From contig OX377206.1 of the NCBI GenBank assembly GCA_947396885.1, positions 11,276,778 to 11,340,777 of the forward strand: a stretch of DNA of 64,000 nt, written 5' to 3'. How positions within the stretch are numbered: position 1 is the stretch's first letter; every line of letters starts with the position of its first letter. Positions 1 through 12,639 of this stretch are shown here, one piece after another. Origin of the DNA: Heligmosomoides polygyrus polygyrus (lineage: Eukaryota > Nematoda > Chromadorea > Rhabditida > Heligmosomidae). Made by a program: the position numbers and the translations under genes. Below the pieces are notes generated by a model, which saw only the letters and a list, made by a program, of their open reading frames with translations, searched no databases and had not been told where the DNA came from.

Positions 1-33
1 CTCCTTTATCCTTATCCTTATCCTTACCTGCCT
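1..33. repeat. TCCTTA simple repeat
   Basis: A short run of TCCTTA/TTATCC units opens the window. It resembles the GGATAAAGGACAAAGGATAA tail found at 8887 on the end of a SINE copy in this window, so it may be the tail of a SINE whose body lies outside. Positions 34-786 hold no gene or repeat I can name. Confidence 0.4.
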
Positions 34-786
34 TACAGCTTCGAAAGTCAGTTAAAGCTCAAGATATCAAGACAAGAAACTAGTCAGAAGGAACAATGTA
101 CTTCGGGAGCGGCAGACGGTAGCGTGCTACCGTGACGTTTTATTTGATGAAGTTCTACATATCCCCTAAGGAACGTGCAGCCAAAAAACGATGGTGAATA
201 TTCAAAAGCATTTGTTGGATGTTTAGAGCAGAAAAATAAACGTGGAAATGTCTTTTTTGTGTACGAAGGATAAAAAATTATGCAATAATGCACATCACCA
301 TATGCTTTTAGCTAAAAGGAATAAAAGGCAGCTAAAAGCTGAGAAGCATCAAGGAATAAGAAAAACATTATTTTTTGTCAAAGTGGTCGTCTTTCAAATG
401 TATGATAATTTTTATGACAAAGGTGACATTGAAATAATCCACTTGACTTCAGTGCAGTAAACTGTTCGCGCCCTACTGTAGCCCTGACCTAAAGCGAAAT
501 TATCATCCTGAATAGCCGAGTTGTAGAATAGGCCGTACTCTGAAGAACGATGGAGTGTTAAAAAGCAGGATTTCAAGTAGACGGAACGAAACCGTTCTGG
601 AGTGCGCGCGCCACAGCTGGCTGCATCGTATCCCATCAAAAAGCCACTGCTTAAAGCTGAAGGGAACTTCTGGATAGATAACTAACAGTACATGGTCATG
701 AAATGGTATTGGAGAACGGTGAGTGAGAAAATTGCATTCGTTTTCTTTAAGCTTCAAATGGCTGTTGCTGAGGTTTTAGCCTATTA

Positions 787-2063
787 CAGTGTGGTCCACA
801 TGAAGTGTTACGCGGAAAATTATATACAACTTTGCACAAACCAACTAAAATAAGAAAAGTATAGGATCTTTGGAAAGACAAGAAAATTTTGCATAAAATA
901 TCATACACCACATTCAAAATGTGCTCCTTTTGGCTTCAATGCAGGCGTCCAATCTCTTTCGGAAATTCTTGAGGATGCGCGTGATCATTTCCGGTGAAAC
1001 TTCGTCCCATGCCTTCTCCAGAGCTCTTTTCAACGAATCCAGTGAACTGTGTCTGAAAGAGCAGCCTTTTTGCTCCAAGACTGACCAGATGGCGAAATGC
1101 ATAGGGTTGAGATCGAGCGAGTTTGAAGGCCAAACATCCTTCGTCCACAAATCTGGAAGTTTGGTCTCACACCATTCCATGATCTTCTTGGCACCGTGAG
1201 CTGGTGCCCAAACTTGCTGGAAGGTCCAGCCCATGTCCTTTACTCTTTCTTTTGTCCAAGGTATTACCACTTTTTCCAAGATTTGCTTCTCGTAGATTTC
1301 GGCTTTGATCTTAACCTCTTTTTGAATAAAAACAAGCTTGGTCTTGCCCTGGCCCCACATTTTAGTCCAGACGATAAAGTACTGTGGAAAATAAGCTCAT
1401 CCGACGTTGATTGCTCTTGCAAATCCTTTTGATAGCAGTTTCCGTTGATTCTGCGCGTTTTGGAGTTGTTCGACGGTAAATATCTTCTCGTCTGTTAAGA
1501 GAACTCAGTCGCGCTTGTCACCGCGCGTAAGGGCCTTCATCTTTCTGCATTTCTCCAATTTTGAAGCCTTCAATTTTTCCGTGGAGTGCTGTCCTTTGGC
1601 AGATTTGTAGTAATACAATCACAGATCATCACTCGTCAGTCGTTGCATAGTTGAACGAATTACGATGTGCTCCTTAGCAGGTTTCCTATTGTTTCGGTGT
1701 AACATGTCTTTGACGGACTTTCGAAGGGCAGAAGTCCTTGCAGTTCGTCGTGATCTTCCTCTCGGACGATTTTAGATCCCTCCAGTCTCTTCGAAACGTT
1801 GGTTGACGCGCTGTACATGAATCCGATGCAGATTAAGCATCTTTGAAGTCGTGGAAACGGACGACCCGCGGTTGAATGTATCGACTACTGCTGAACGATC
1901 CCTATGCGAAACCATGTTTACCTAGCAAAGGAGCATAAGATTGACCATAGGTGGACTAAAAGATACGAAGAAAACGGATAACAACACAGCAAACCAAAGA
2001 AAAAGAGAGAAATTTTCGAAAATGGACTTTTGTAGCGCGTAACACTTCATGTGGACCACCCTG
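787..2063 (-). mobile_element. Tc1/mariner-family DNA transposon, full length but decayed
   Basis: The two ends are inverted repeats of about 29 bp. The left end begins CAGTGTGGTCCACATGAAGT at 787, and the reverse complement of the right end begins CAGGGTGGTCCACATGAAGT at 2063. The left end is preceded by TA, the family's usual target; the right flank reads TT, one change from TA. The length of 1277 bp and a single intronless transposase filling most of the element are typical of Tc1/mariner. The transposase is broken (separate entry), so this copy cannot move by itself. Confidence 0.9.
914..1915 (-). pseudogene. Tc1/mariner transposase pseudogene
   Basis: One frame runs from an ATG at 1915 to the stop at 914, about 333 codons, the family's usual length, and is interrupted by four in-frame stops (one TAA, three TGA) with no net frameshift. 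The N-terminal part has a basic helix-turn-helix-like DNA-binding region. The first catalytic Asp survives in LLTDEKIF. The second, expected in QD.APAH, is Val (QQVWAPAH). The third, expected in a NP.DF-type motif, is His (LNPMHFAIW). Losing two of three metal-binding residues plus four stops means it is dead. Family assignment rests on these motifs and the terminal repeats. Confidence 0.88.
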
Positions 2064-2095
2064 TTTAACGTTGTTTGGCTGCAATCAAAACGCAA

Positions 2096-2166
2096 ACACC
2101 GAGCGCAACTCGAACCCTCACCCCGTGTTCACCGGTCAGGGTGCTCTACACCGTTACACCATCGGA
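2096..2166 (-). other. tRNA-like sequence, degenerate
   Basis: Read on the minus strand this has an A-box-like GATGGTGTAACGGTG near its start and a B-box-like GGGTTCGAGTTG near its end, at tRNA spacing. Acceptor pairing is only partial and no sound anticodon stem with a 7-base loop forms. It is either an old tRNA pseudogene or the head of a tRNA-derived SINE. Confidence 0.3.
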
Positions 2167-3316
2167 ACTGCATGATCGAAACGCAAGCACTAGGAGACCG
2201 CATGAATCAATCAGCATTCACCTGTGATATGAGGTTGATGTCATTAGGACTGTCAGGCATGTTTACTAGGACAGCGTCATTCCACAGCTGTGCGGCTTAA
2301 AATGATTTCTTATCACCAGGATTTCTAGGTGGTAGCTAACGCTCTGTTTCGAAATCTTGGGGAAGTTGTAATGCATAGTTTAGCATGATTGAAAAAAACT
2401 AATCACTTTGAAAAAACGCTTTCACATTCTGCAGTTCATGGAAAAAATCGCTTTGCCAATCCTTAAAAAGGAAGCTTTTCCAGTGTTCTTTTGTGATCAA
2501 CTGATTTTGAATCACTTTTGCCTCAATAAACGTTCGATGTTCTAATTTCTATGTTTTCAAGCAGGTATGGCAGATTAATTCTCATGCTCTCCTAAAAGTC
2601 GAAACGGCTTTGAATCACCGGAAGTGATTTGAGCACAGGGTTTTGAAAACAACACTGCCGGAATATCGAAACGCATCGGACCTGCATGTGCTCCAGTAAA
2701 CAAGACCGAACTCATTGTTAAAAAAACCGGAAGTTTTTAAGCATCGCATATTGCTTAGATCACGTGCTTTGAGACTGGAGTAGAATTTGGAGAAACGTTT
2801 CCACTGTTTTTCACTAATCCTCAAAAGAACTCAAAAGAAGAAACGGATCTATCGTGATGAGAAGGGCGGAGAGTGGCAGATTAGTTGGTCTGTTCTTCAA
2901 CGGCTGCAAAATTGGAGGTATGCTATCTAACAAAGGCAACACTCTAAATTAGCTCACGGGAAAGCCTCGCTTTGTCACCCTGATTGTGTTCATTTCGTGG
3001 TTCTAATGGTGCCCCTCCCCATTAGGATTTCCCGAACAACCTACTACATGTTACTACAACATCTATCGTCTTTCATATTAGTGTGATAAAAAGGTGATGC
3101 ACAACCTTCAGCTTTTCCGCTATTAGATCAGAAGCAATAATCCAGTGAAAGAATCAAAATTTTTACGGATTGGTCTTGGTCTAAATATGAAATACTTTAC
3201 TGTTTGGTTACATAAATATTTTTAAGCCTGTTTAAAACCTTAAAGCTAGAATCTTCTGAGTTATCGTCATAACCAATATGTTATCATCTTCATTTGATTT
3301 CTTACGTATGGAAGCA
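2167..3316. other. no recognisable feature
   Basis: I see no convincing exon, repeat copy or RNA gene in this stretch. The open frames are short and lack splice context. Confidence 0.4.
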
Positions 3317-3515
3317 TAGGGTGTTGCAGTCAGTGGAGATGCCGACAGCCTCGTGCACCCGATTCCAGCTTCTTGGTTCGGATTTCCCAGCCGGGTCCAC
3401 CCTTTCGGAGTCGTTGAATTGGTGCCGTAGCCCCCTGTAAAGATAAAACATTGAGTTGTCCATCGCCTGCCCACCACAAGTCACCTTTCAGGTCAAATTC
3501 GCATTCAATCCGCCT
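3317..3515 (+). mobile_element. SINE copy (tRNA-derived family), sense
   Basis: Diverged copy of the SINE described at 55797. It has an A-box-like GTTGCAGTCAGTGGAG, the B-box-like core GGTTCGGATTTCCC, then the family body. It faces the next copy, tail to tail. Confidence 0.65.
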
Positions 3516-3521
3516 TCAGGA

Positions 3522-3805
3522 TAAAGGACGGCGTTACTCAGTCCCCTTTTGGGATGCTCCACGCATTCTACTTCTACTGGATATCGTCGAGGCGAGTTAA
3601 ATGCGTATTTGGCCATGCATACAATGACTTGGCCAGCCGATGAACAAGCCAGCGCTTTATCCTTGCCATGCAAGTCTGGTACCAATCCACCGACCTCGGA
3701 TGGATGGAGGCTTGGTTGATTTGGGCGGGAAATCCTGGCCAGGAACCTGTATCGGGTGCACGCGACAGCCGGCACCTCGTCCGAGTGCGCTACACGTGCC
3801 CCATG
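3522..3805 (-). mobile_element. SINE copy, antisense, nearly full length
   Basis: Read on the minus strand it starts near 3805 with GGGGCACGTGTAGCGCACTC (A box), continues through the body and ends at the GGATAAAGGACGG tail near 3522. With the sense copy ending at 3515 it makes an inverted SINE pair only a few bases apart. Confidence 0.7.
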
Positions 3806-4048
3806 ATGCCTCCAGGATATAACGTAGTAATGCGTGGCGCACTCCACATGTGAAGTAATTAACACCTTTATTCATATTTATCCTTTGCACACGGAAAGTT
3901 TGATTTAAGGAAATTTGGATGGTCACAGTTCATTCGATCGATCTGTTTACGTGAGGTGTCTCAGAGAGGATTGAATATTTTTCCGTGTTTGTGACTTTGC
4001 TCATTCTTAAAATTCATCAGCATTTTCGATAACCTAAGATTTACTGGG

Positions 4049-4165
4049 GCGCGTGTAGTGCAGTCGGAAGAGGTGCCGACTGCCGCGTGCACCCAATACC
4101 AGGTTCTTGGTTCGGATTTCCGCCCAGGCCAACCCCCTCCATCCCTAAGGGGTCGACGAATTTAT
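4049..4165 (+). mobile_element. SINE 5' fragment
   Basis: The clearest head of the family: GGGGCGCGTGTAGTGCAGTC, then the B box in GGTTCTTGGTTCGGATTTCC. The copy breaks off at GTCGACGAATTTA and runs into unrelated AT-rich DNA, so the 3' half is missing. Confidence 0.7.
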
Positions 4166-7100
4166 TTATTTATCACTAAATGGATAACCATGCACAAGAA
4201 AAACTGAAAAAATGTTATTACAAACATAATTTAAAGTCGTTGTAGACAGGAAAAAAAGAAGCAACAAGAATCCACCTAGTAAATATGAAAGCTACTAAGC
4301 TACATCCTGAAGGTATCGGTCAAGAATTGGGTATGATGTGTTTTTTAGATGACTTCAAAAATTTCCGAGCCAGCACGGCAAGTAAAAAATTGAGACCGTA
4401 TACTGCTTTTTGCTCTGGTAAACTGGATCTTCAACTGAATTGGTGCCAAGCCTGTCTGGAAAGGATAAACCGCTGACTTGTTTATCGACGGGCACCGCAA
4501 CTTGTTGTACGGTCAAATACAATACCCACCATAAGGATTGGGAAAAGAGCGCGGTAGCCGCGTTTTCCGCGTAATTTTTGTTCTTTTGCTGTAGTCGTCT
4601 TGGTCTTCATCTTTTTTGAAAAATTCACCTACCGACGTGATCGCCTCGACGAGATCAACCCAATGCCATAAAGTTATTTTACTCTATTTCACTTTTGACC
4701 GCTATTTTTTCGAAATAGCCAGGGGATACTCATTAGCGAGCGACGTCTCCACTAATTGCGCCCAAAGGGCATTTACGTGCACGGATCCAAAACCAACTGT
4801 CAGCGTATTTGACAGGAAGCGCCTCCTGAGCAAGGCATACTATAGAGCGACAAGTTAATAGTGATCGCGAGCATTTTGTTTTAATCTATTTATTTATTTG
4901 TTTTTCGATTAATCTAACAAACACTACAAATTTTGGACAACCGTAGCAAATTACCCCTTCTATGACCAGATCTTCGTTACATGACTACATCAAGCAGAAG
5001 GTGGAGTAATGGGTAAAAGACGGTATTAGTTAAGAACTACACGCGACGCGCCGTGCACTCTACTTTTACGAGATATTGTGGAGGCGATTCGAATGCCTTA
5101 TGTTCTCCAGAGCGTCGCCGACGTCGTAATCGTTGCCAGTGGAATGTCTGCGAAACCAAATACTCCAGTGGATTCGTCTCGTTGACTACAGTTCAAAAAT
5201 CTTTCCAGATTTTGCCTTCTTCAAAATTTGGCCTGGTTATGACGATTTTCACCATAGCGCTGCTGACAGCTGGCGCACTAACCCTTCTATTGGGTGGCAA
5301 AATCGAGCCGTACATACAATTCCGCTCAAATTCTTTGAAAGAAAGGCGCTTTGCGACAGACTAATCCGTCGCAGAGCGTCGCATTGCTATAACTTGCTTC
5401 AGATTTATTTGTTGGAATTCTGCTTTATTCCATCAACCAGACTCAGTAAAGTCCGGAATTTTTTACTTTTCTCAACGGCTCTGAACTCTGCTTGTCGTGC
5501 TCATTCTTACGACCTCGAACGGCACCTAATATTATTAATTTTGAAATCACTGCTCTATTAACCCAAAATCGAGGAACATCCCACTTTACGTGTCATTAAA
5601 TCAACCTGCGCTCCTTTACATAGGCAGATTTGATGTTTTTGAATTCACTGAGGAACGCTCTTTCCAGATATAGCAGGCAGATTCTTAGAACTATAAAACT
5701 AACGTATTTATTTATCCATAAGTACGTCATTTTTCGTTAGCAGCAAGCGATTTCTACATGTTAAATGGGTTATAGCAACTTTGTTATGGCACAAAAGTTG
5801 GTTCTTCTTTTTCCATACGATAGCATCCTTACTCAGGTTTTAAAAACTACAAATGCGCAACGTTAGCTTTGTCCGAACTATTAATTTTGAACCGATGGCA
5901 GAGGCACAATTTCGCGAATTTTTCTCGTTTTCTTTGATTTGTTCTTCGGGTTGCTTCTATCTGAGAAATTCGTTAAGCTATTGATGTTGGCGGCATCAAC
6001 AGCTTTCCAGCACTATAATCTCACTCAATTCCGAGTTGGTCGATATTTCACCCTTTTGGCGCCCAGTCGAACTACGAGGCTGGAAGTCGGACTCGACCTG
6101 AGCCCAGCGCTCGGCGGCGGGTCACCGGCGACCCCTATTTGGTTCGCACCTGGGTTCCATATCCAATGGCGGTGTGCTACTCCAGTGGAGCAATGAAACA
6201 ACACTGATCGATCTCTTGGGAGCCATTCGACGTTCATCCTCCGCCTTTGAAGTCAACTTCAATCCTATCTTAACGCCGGGGAACATCTACACTTCTCGTT
6301 TATTAAGTTACTTCAAAAATAACGTCGGATTTGATCTGTCACATTTAAATTAAAATGTCCTAGCACAACAGTTTTTTTTTTTTAGTTGGAACACAAGCCT
6401 CTGTCTAAAACAGCCTTAAACAAGCCTTGGACCGTTTTAATTCACCTACCCAATAAGTGAACACATTGTCTAAAGTTTATATAAAATTATCATGTTTGAA
6501 GAAAAGGTTTAAAACTTATTTCCAAGAACCACAAGGCGTTTTTTAGTGCTGAAAGAAGGGACTGCGCCATGCCCTCGTACGCGACTTTCACTCGATGGCA
6601 AAATTTCTGTCTGTATGGAGTTTCGCTCCTGTTAACGATTCAATAAACAATCGTAAAGAGCATACATATCATCACTTTGATACCTCATGTAAGCAGCATT
6701 TACACCCTCAATCAAATAAAGATCGCGGCGAATTCTTACACTGTGTGGAACGATCTCGTATTTTAATGCACTAAATGATTGCTGCCTTTTTGCGGTTTGC
6801 AATGAAATTTTATTTTTTATTTTTTTTTTCAGGAAATAAAAATTTTCTGCAATTATTACACTCATTCGGACAGCCGAACTACAAAATAAAGAAAGATATA
6901 CCAAAATTTCCTTGAGCAATAAATTATTCCAACCATCTCGGAGAATCTGCAGTTGAGAATTAAGAAGCTTGTTTCAAATAGGAAAACGTTTCATTTGATC
7001 TCAAAAGCTTAAAGTTTCTTTAGAAGAGTAGAGAGCCGTGAGTGAGGAAAACGAACCTCCCTGAAACTCCTGAAAGGGCAGATTTTTAAAGTTGATAATC

Positions 7101-7897
7101 TTCTAAAGTTATTTATGTTTTCTATCTAAGAGATAAAAAGTTAAATTTAGTAGCTATTAAATTTTGTTTCATTTAGTTGAGGACCAACCTTTTCATTACA
7201 AGGAGAACGTAGGAATATTATGCTAGTCTGAAAAGACGCTGGCTCTCGAGTATACCCCGGATTCCTTCAAGATTCGTGCCCCGCCCAGATCACCCAAGCC
7301 TTCTATCCATCTGATGTATGCATCAGATGGATTTATAAATCAGATAGCACCAGATGGCCCAGGAAAGTGTAGACAGTGAATTGATCATCGATTGCTCACC
7401 GCAACTCAAATAAATACGCAATTAATTTGACCACGCGATATCCCTTAGCATATCCCTTAAATTTATTGATTCACTCCGCTCTTTACATAGCCTTCACCCT
7501 CTATTGATTCAAATGAAGTTGCCAACTTGGTGGCTCCTATGTTCTACCTTCCTCCAATCCCCTGGAGTTGTAAGACGTAATTTTATTTTTAATCACGCCA
7601 CAAAAATTCTTAGTAGGACGCTTAGGAAGGCTGCCTAGCTTTTTGACTTTCCGTCTTCTTGAGATATTCATAGAATCCAACGGGAAAGGCTGCCACCCCT
7701 TGCTAGATGACCATTAGTGGCCAAGAAATTCGTCACCTAACGTAGTGTGAAAATTGACCGTGATCACGGGATCTAGTGCACTTAGGAGTGTCATGAACCG
7801 CTAACATGAGGACGCACATGTAAAGGTTCACGTAAACCCTTTCAATTGTGACACTATATGTTGGCTGTTAAAATATAAGGGTGTTATAAGTCCTTGT
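4166..7897. other. gene-poor stretch with one SINE scrap
   Basis: No supported gene. Positions 5045-5100 (CGCCGTGCACTCTACTTTTA and onward) are a minus-strand fragment of the SINE 3' half. The longest open frame, 5133-5561 on the plus strand, has no recognisable domain, no convincing splice sites and no biased third-base use, so I do not call it a gene. Confidence 0.4.
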
Positions 7898-8097
7898 NNN
7901 NNNNNNNNNNNNNNNNNNNNNNNNNNNNNNNNNNNNNNNNNNNNNNNNNNNNNNNNNNNNNNNNNNNNNNNNNNNNNNNNNNNNNNNNNNNNNNNNNNNN
8001 NNNNNNNNNNNNNNNNNNNNNNNNNNNNNNNNNNNNNNNNNNNNNNNNNNNNNNNNNNNNNNNNNNNNNNNNNNNNNNNNNNNNNNNNNNNNNNNNN
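7898..8097. other. assembly gap (200 N)
   Basis: A run of 200 N, probably a scaffold gap of estimated or default size. The sequence resumes inside a SINE copy, so a repeat probably caused the break. Confidence 0.99.
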
Positions 8098-8375
8098 TTA
8101 TGGTGGGTATTGTATTCACGCATTCAAATCGTCTCCGCGACATCCCGAAGAAGAAGAATGCGTGGCGCATCCCAAAAGGGATTGAGTAACTCCGTCGTTT
8201 ATACTTTGTCCTTTAAGATCTACCGTTATAATCGGAAAAGGCGCTGGCATTCGCGCGTATCACGAATTCATTCAGATTTCGGACACCACCGATGCCAACC
8301 AAGCCGTCCATCCCTATGGAGTCGATGAATTGCTACCAGAGACATAACTGGGAAAGATAAAACAACGACTTGATC
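8098..8375 (+). mobile_element. SINE 3' part followed by a second SINE fragment
   Basis: 8110-8215 matches the family's 3' half (CAAATCGTCTCCGCGACATC, then GATTGAGTAACTCCGTCG and a CCTTTA-type tail). 8277-8350 matches the middle of the family (ATTTCGGACACCACCGATGC through CCATCCCTATGGAGTCGATG). These are two broken sense copies in a row, the first truncated by the gap. 8376-8884 shows nothing else I recognise. Confidence 0.6.
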
Positions 8376-8884
8376 ACCGTCTGGCCAGATGAAGTCTAAT
8401 AATAAGCTCGAACACCGAGCTTTTATTCTGTGCATGAAGAAACCTTTTTCATTAGAGTTATTAGTTCATTATTCTCCAATCCTTCCTTCGTTACAGTTGA
8501 ACTGAAATTCCCCAGTTGCCTTTCTTCTACATAATTGCCAAGTTTGCAAAGCAATTGTTTATCAAAACAATTAATTTTCAATAAGTGGATAACATCATTC
8601 AACTTATACTGCAACATCTTCGGCGGAAAACAAGCTTGCCTTCTTATGAGCAAAATCTTTAAAAAACACATCGAGCACAGTCTAATGAATGGCAATGATT
8701 TTGTAGCCAATTAAGACACAATGGAAAATTACTTCAACACGGTATTAACACGATTGAGCAGTATTTTGCGTTGCAAATGTATAGAACTAGTTAATCGTGT
8801 CATAATGACGCGTTTTTGTTTGAATAAAAGTAAGAAGTAAATTACGCCTCTGAGGCAGTTGTGTGGTACATTTTCGTTGAAAGA

Positions 8885-9085
8885 GAATGGATAAAGGACA
8901 AAGGATAAAGGACGGCGGTATTCAATCCTCTTTGGGATGCGCCACGCACTCTACTTCTACGGGATGTCGCGAAGGCGATTTTGAATGCGTATTTGGCCAT
9001 ACAATGACTTGCGGTGGCCAGCCGATGAGCAAGTCAGCGCTCTATGCTTCCCAGACAAGTCTGGTACCAATTGACCGACCCCGGG
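8885..9085 (-). mobile_element. SINE copy, antisense, truncated
   Basis: Starts with the tail GGATAAAGGACAAAGGATAA at 8887 and reads back through the family body to the CCGACCCCGGG motif at 9085, where the foldback element at 9086 begins. The tRNA-like head is absent on the far side of the foldback. Confidence 0.7.
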
Positions 9086-9963
9086 TTGCATAGCGCTATA
9101 CAGCTCTCGAAAGAGAATGATTTACTCTATCAGGACATGCATTGCATTTTTTCATTCTGAATTTTGTCAATGTTAAGGTCGTTAAAGTGAATAGTGAAAA
9201 ATTGAAAAAGTGGCATCTGTTCAGCGCTTAGATTTTTGGCGCAGTTTTTATAGCATTTGGAAGACAATGTTCTGTACTACAAGAATACTTGTTGGCTCTA
9301 TATGCTCATTTGTCCTTTATTGATTTTTAGGTCATCAAATTGGGACGTCCGAAGAAGATTTATTTTTATCGACAGCTCGTGCTCTGTGCTAGGAAATGTT
9401 TTGCTTGGTGTTACATGTCGTTCGGAAGAGAATGTCTTCCTCTATAAGAATCTGTGTTTCGTTTACTAATTTCTATCGAATTTCAACAAAATGCCAAAAA
9501 GAGAAAAATCGTCTTCACCAACAACTCCTTCTCCATCAGTCTACCTAGCTCAGTTTTATATGACACTCGAAAGTGGATGTCTTGTTCTACCAGACTATAA
9601 AATTTGTTTTTCAGCCATTCAAATTTTTACTCATTCTCAGGTCATCAAAATGGAGTGCCAGGTCGACAAGATGAGCATTTCCGGCAATTTGATGACCTAA
9701 AAATCAATAAAGGACAAACAAGCAAATAGGACCAACACAAACTCTTGTAGTACAGTACGGTGTCTTCCCAATGCTATAAAAAACTGTGCAAGAAATCCCA
9801 AACCTAAGCGGAGAGAAGCACTGCGCAGATGGCTACTTTTTCACTTTTTCACTTTTCACTTTAACGACCTAAAAATTGACAAAATTCATGATTAAAAAAG
9901 AAATGCAATAAATTTCTGATAGAGAAAATCATTTTCTTTCGAAAGCTTTATAGCGCTATGCAA
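9086..9963. mobile_element. long-arm foldback (palindromic) element
   Basis: The first and last roughly 260 bases are inverted copies of each other. The outer ends read TTGCATAGCGCTATA at 9086 and the complement ending at 9963. The inner parts of the arms include TTTATTGATTTTTAGGTCAT near 9315-9340, matched in reverse at 9690-9715. The unpaired middle, about 340 bases, contains only short open frames. It resembles a foldback or MITE with very long terminal repeats. I see no transposase. Confidence 0.75.
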
Positions 9964-10044
9964 GAGACCGCCGGCGAAATCCGCAATGAATCGTTGAAAA
10001 AACGGCCGGGACTTATGGGACAACCTAATATATCTTCGATGATG

Positions 10045-10366
10045 AGGTTCATAGAAAGCCGTACATGGCAAAAAATAATATTGATGAAATGGGTTTAAAA
10101 AATTAATGAAAAAATCGGAATCACGAAAGAAAACTAATAAGTACCTAACAGCTATCTAAACGGGTAAAAATAATATCCCTTTCGGTCTCTGAAAAGGACG
10201 ATACCGACGAAAAAGTGGCCAATAAACCTCGTGTGGAGCTCAAGCAATACACCAGCAAAGCTCATAGAGAGTCGTACGGCGAAAAACAAAATTGATAGAA
10301 TGGTTCAAAAAAATTCTGAAAAAAACAGAATCACGAAAGAAAACTAATAAGTAACTACATACATAA
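10045..10366. repeat. two diverged direct copies, period about 209 bp
   Basis: The motif GAATCACGAAAGAAAACTAA occurs near 10118 and again near 10328. Upstream of each lies a related stretch beginning TCATAGA(A/G)AG(C/T)CGTAC. Two copies only. 10371-12420 contains nothing else I can name. Confidence 0.5.
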
Positions 10367-12421
10367 CCGCTATACTAGCGAATTTCGATTTTACGTTTCA
10401 AGGTAATGTGTAATAAAGCCGGAAAGGATGTACTCTTATCTAAGTTTAAGCACCAGAAACAAAATACAAATTTTTAAACGAAATCGCTGTAGTATTCAAG
10501 AAAACACAGAATGCGGTACAAAAATAGAGAATGATTGCTGAAAGCCGAGAAAAAAATGGTTTCGAACTGCTTTAAAAGCGAAGTGACCCAGAAACGGCAC
10601 GCCTACCAATTTAGTAGATCAAACGCTTAACCAGGTAGGTTACTGTGGGACGGCCGTCAGTACATAGCAGCCGAGATTCGGCGCAATTCTTACGCACTTA
10701 AGCAATCCGAGGCTCTATTCAGAAGATGACGGTGACGTGGCTGATTCGGCGGCTTCTCGAAGCGTACGTAATATGCGAATGGCGGCGAGCGTGCAGAATC
10801 GTGCTGAGTTGTGAAGAGTAAACAGTAAACAAGTAAACAGCCGCAGATGAACGACGACAAGGTGGCCAGCATGAAACCCGCCCGCCGAGAGCATGTCGCG
10901 GCGGCTCCTTACTCACACATATACTCATCTGCTCGTTTCGCTGTCAAGGGATGACTACGAGGTTTTTGCTCGAAAAAATCGCCTTCGATAAGCTGTGGGA
11001 ACGCAGACACCTAAGAATTCTTTCCTTGTGGACTTTCCGCTGACGCTTGGCATCTGGACGAAAAACACGCGGAATGCGGCACTGCTGCTGACCGGTGTTA
11101 TCGCAGCCCGATAAGGCAGTTATTTGCTTTACCTACCTTATCAGGGTGGTGACGAAAATTCGTAGTGAAAATCAAATTTGAATAAAAAAAATTAAAAATA
11201 ATTGGACTTTCCGGCGACGGCATGTCGGCGTTTTCCGCGTAGTTGAGCGCTAACCGTTTAATTGGAATCTGTTTGGAGAAAAACGCCGGACGAGCTACGG
11301 TAGTACAGTCAAACTGAGAAAAAGTCGAACTGTTGCCTGACAATTACCACCAGGTAGTGCGGTGTGCGTGGTGAACAGAAACAACCAACTTCTCTCTGTT
11401 CGCTCAAATCGGACACGATCGATCTCCCTTTCAATGCTATCCCGGTGAAAAAATGATGGGAAAAATGTTGTCGACGGAAGTGAAGAAAAGTAGTTCCGGT
11501 TCCGTTTACATTTTGACTGGTTTTCATTCTATTTAGAAAATTAATTTGTCAACTTTTTACTACGAAGCTCGGCGAAAAGTTGAATACTGACGACCTATGT
11601 AAGGCAGTCGAGCCAGGCTGTGATGTGATGACGGATAGGTGGCCAGAATTTCAACCACTGGTGACCGGCCCTCCTCCGGTAGTTCAATGAGGCGCACATA
11701 CACGCTTTTACTTATTGCATAGGACTGCCGATTTCCACTTATACGTGTAAGTGTTTAGTCCATAGAAAATTAGACGAAATCAGTCGATACTGCCTAGCGG
11801 CCGTCAAACGTCTGGTTGGGGACTTCGCCCCCATACCTCGAGAATAGAGCAATCCCAATCTTCCTCCATTCTCCTTTATGCCCTGTTTCTTTTATTAAGG
11901 AAAAAACCGGTTTTACCATATCGACTAGCGCAACGATATATGGCAGGGCAGAATCATAACTGCTCCTATGAAGCCTATCCACCCTCTATCGCATGTACGC
12001 GATTTATTCTCTGAAGTGTCCGCTCTCTACGTGGCGAGAAACTGATCATGAGAGTCCCAATCCGAAGTTATTAATCTGCAGAAAAATATTTAAAAATAAT
12101 AGGTATTGGTCGGGAGGTCGACACCGTTTACTGTCTGACGGCAGTAATACTCCTCCGAATCCCATAGTCACTCTCCCCCCCCTGGGCAATGCTAATAGTT
12201 CCTTACCCTATGTGCTGGCAAAGAAACGGAGTGAGAATCAAGCACGCACATGTGACACTGAGTCCTGACTCACGTGTCACCACGTTGCCGCGACTTCTGT
12301 GACCCATCTTCAAAAACCGGGCGCACATTGGACGATATTGAGAGGAAACATGGTCCCCCCCCCCTTATTCCCCCCCCCCCTCTACTGGTCCATTGCTGAC
12401 CACTTCTTCACTGGTCCCCCT

Positions 12422-12503
12422 CCTACTGTCCTAATGGTCCCCTTTACTCGAAATCCCTACGAAAGTCGGGATTTCGAGTAAAGGGGACCAGTAGGACAGT
12501 AGG
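12422..12503. repeat. near-perfect 36-bp hairpin
   Basis: The left arm 12422-12457 (starts CCTACTGTCCTAATGGTCCC) and right arm 12468-12503 are reverse complements with a single mismatch, around a 10-base loop. The arms contain the GGACCAGTAGG motif also seen near 60880 in another repeat cluster. It sits just before the minisatellite. Confidence 0.8.
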
Positions 12504-12639
12504 ACGTCTTCTGAATCGCTACGCACGTTGGACGATATTGAGGGAAAATGCTGGTTCCCTTCTCTCACCCCCCCCCCCCTTAGTGGTCTCCCTTTGCTGA
12601 TCCTCTCATCACTGTTCCCCCTTACTCGGAATCCCGACG

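Noticed and set aside
5053..5561. 142-codon and 103-codon plus-strand frames with a hydrophobic stretch
   Set aside because: No domain, no convincing splice sites and no coding-like third-base bias; two overlapping frames are equally open.
7868..8328. Open frames through the N run
   Set aside because: They consist mostly of unknown residues across the assembly gap.
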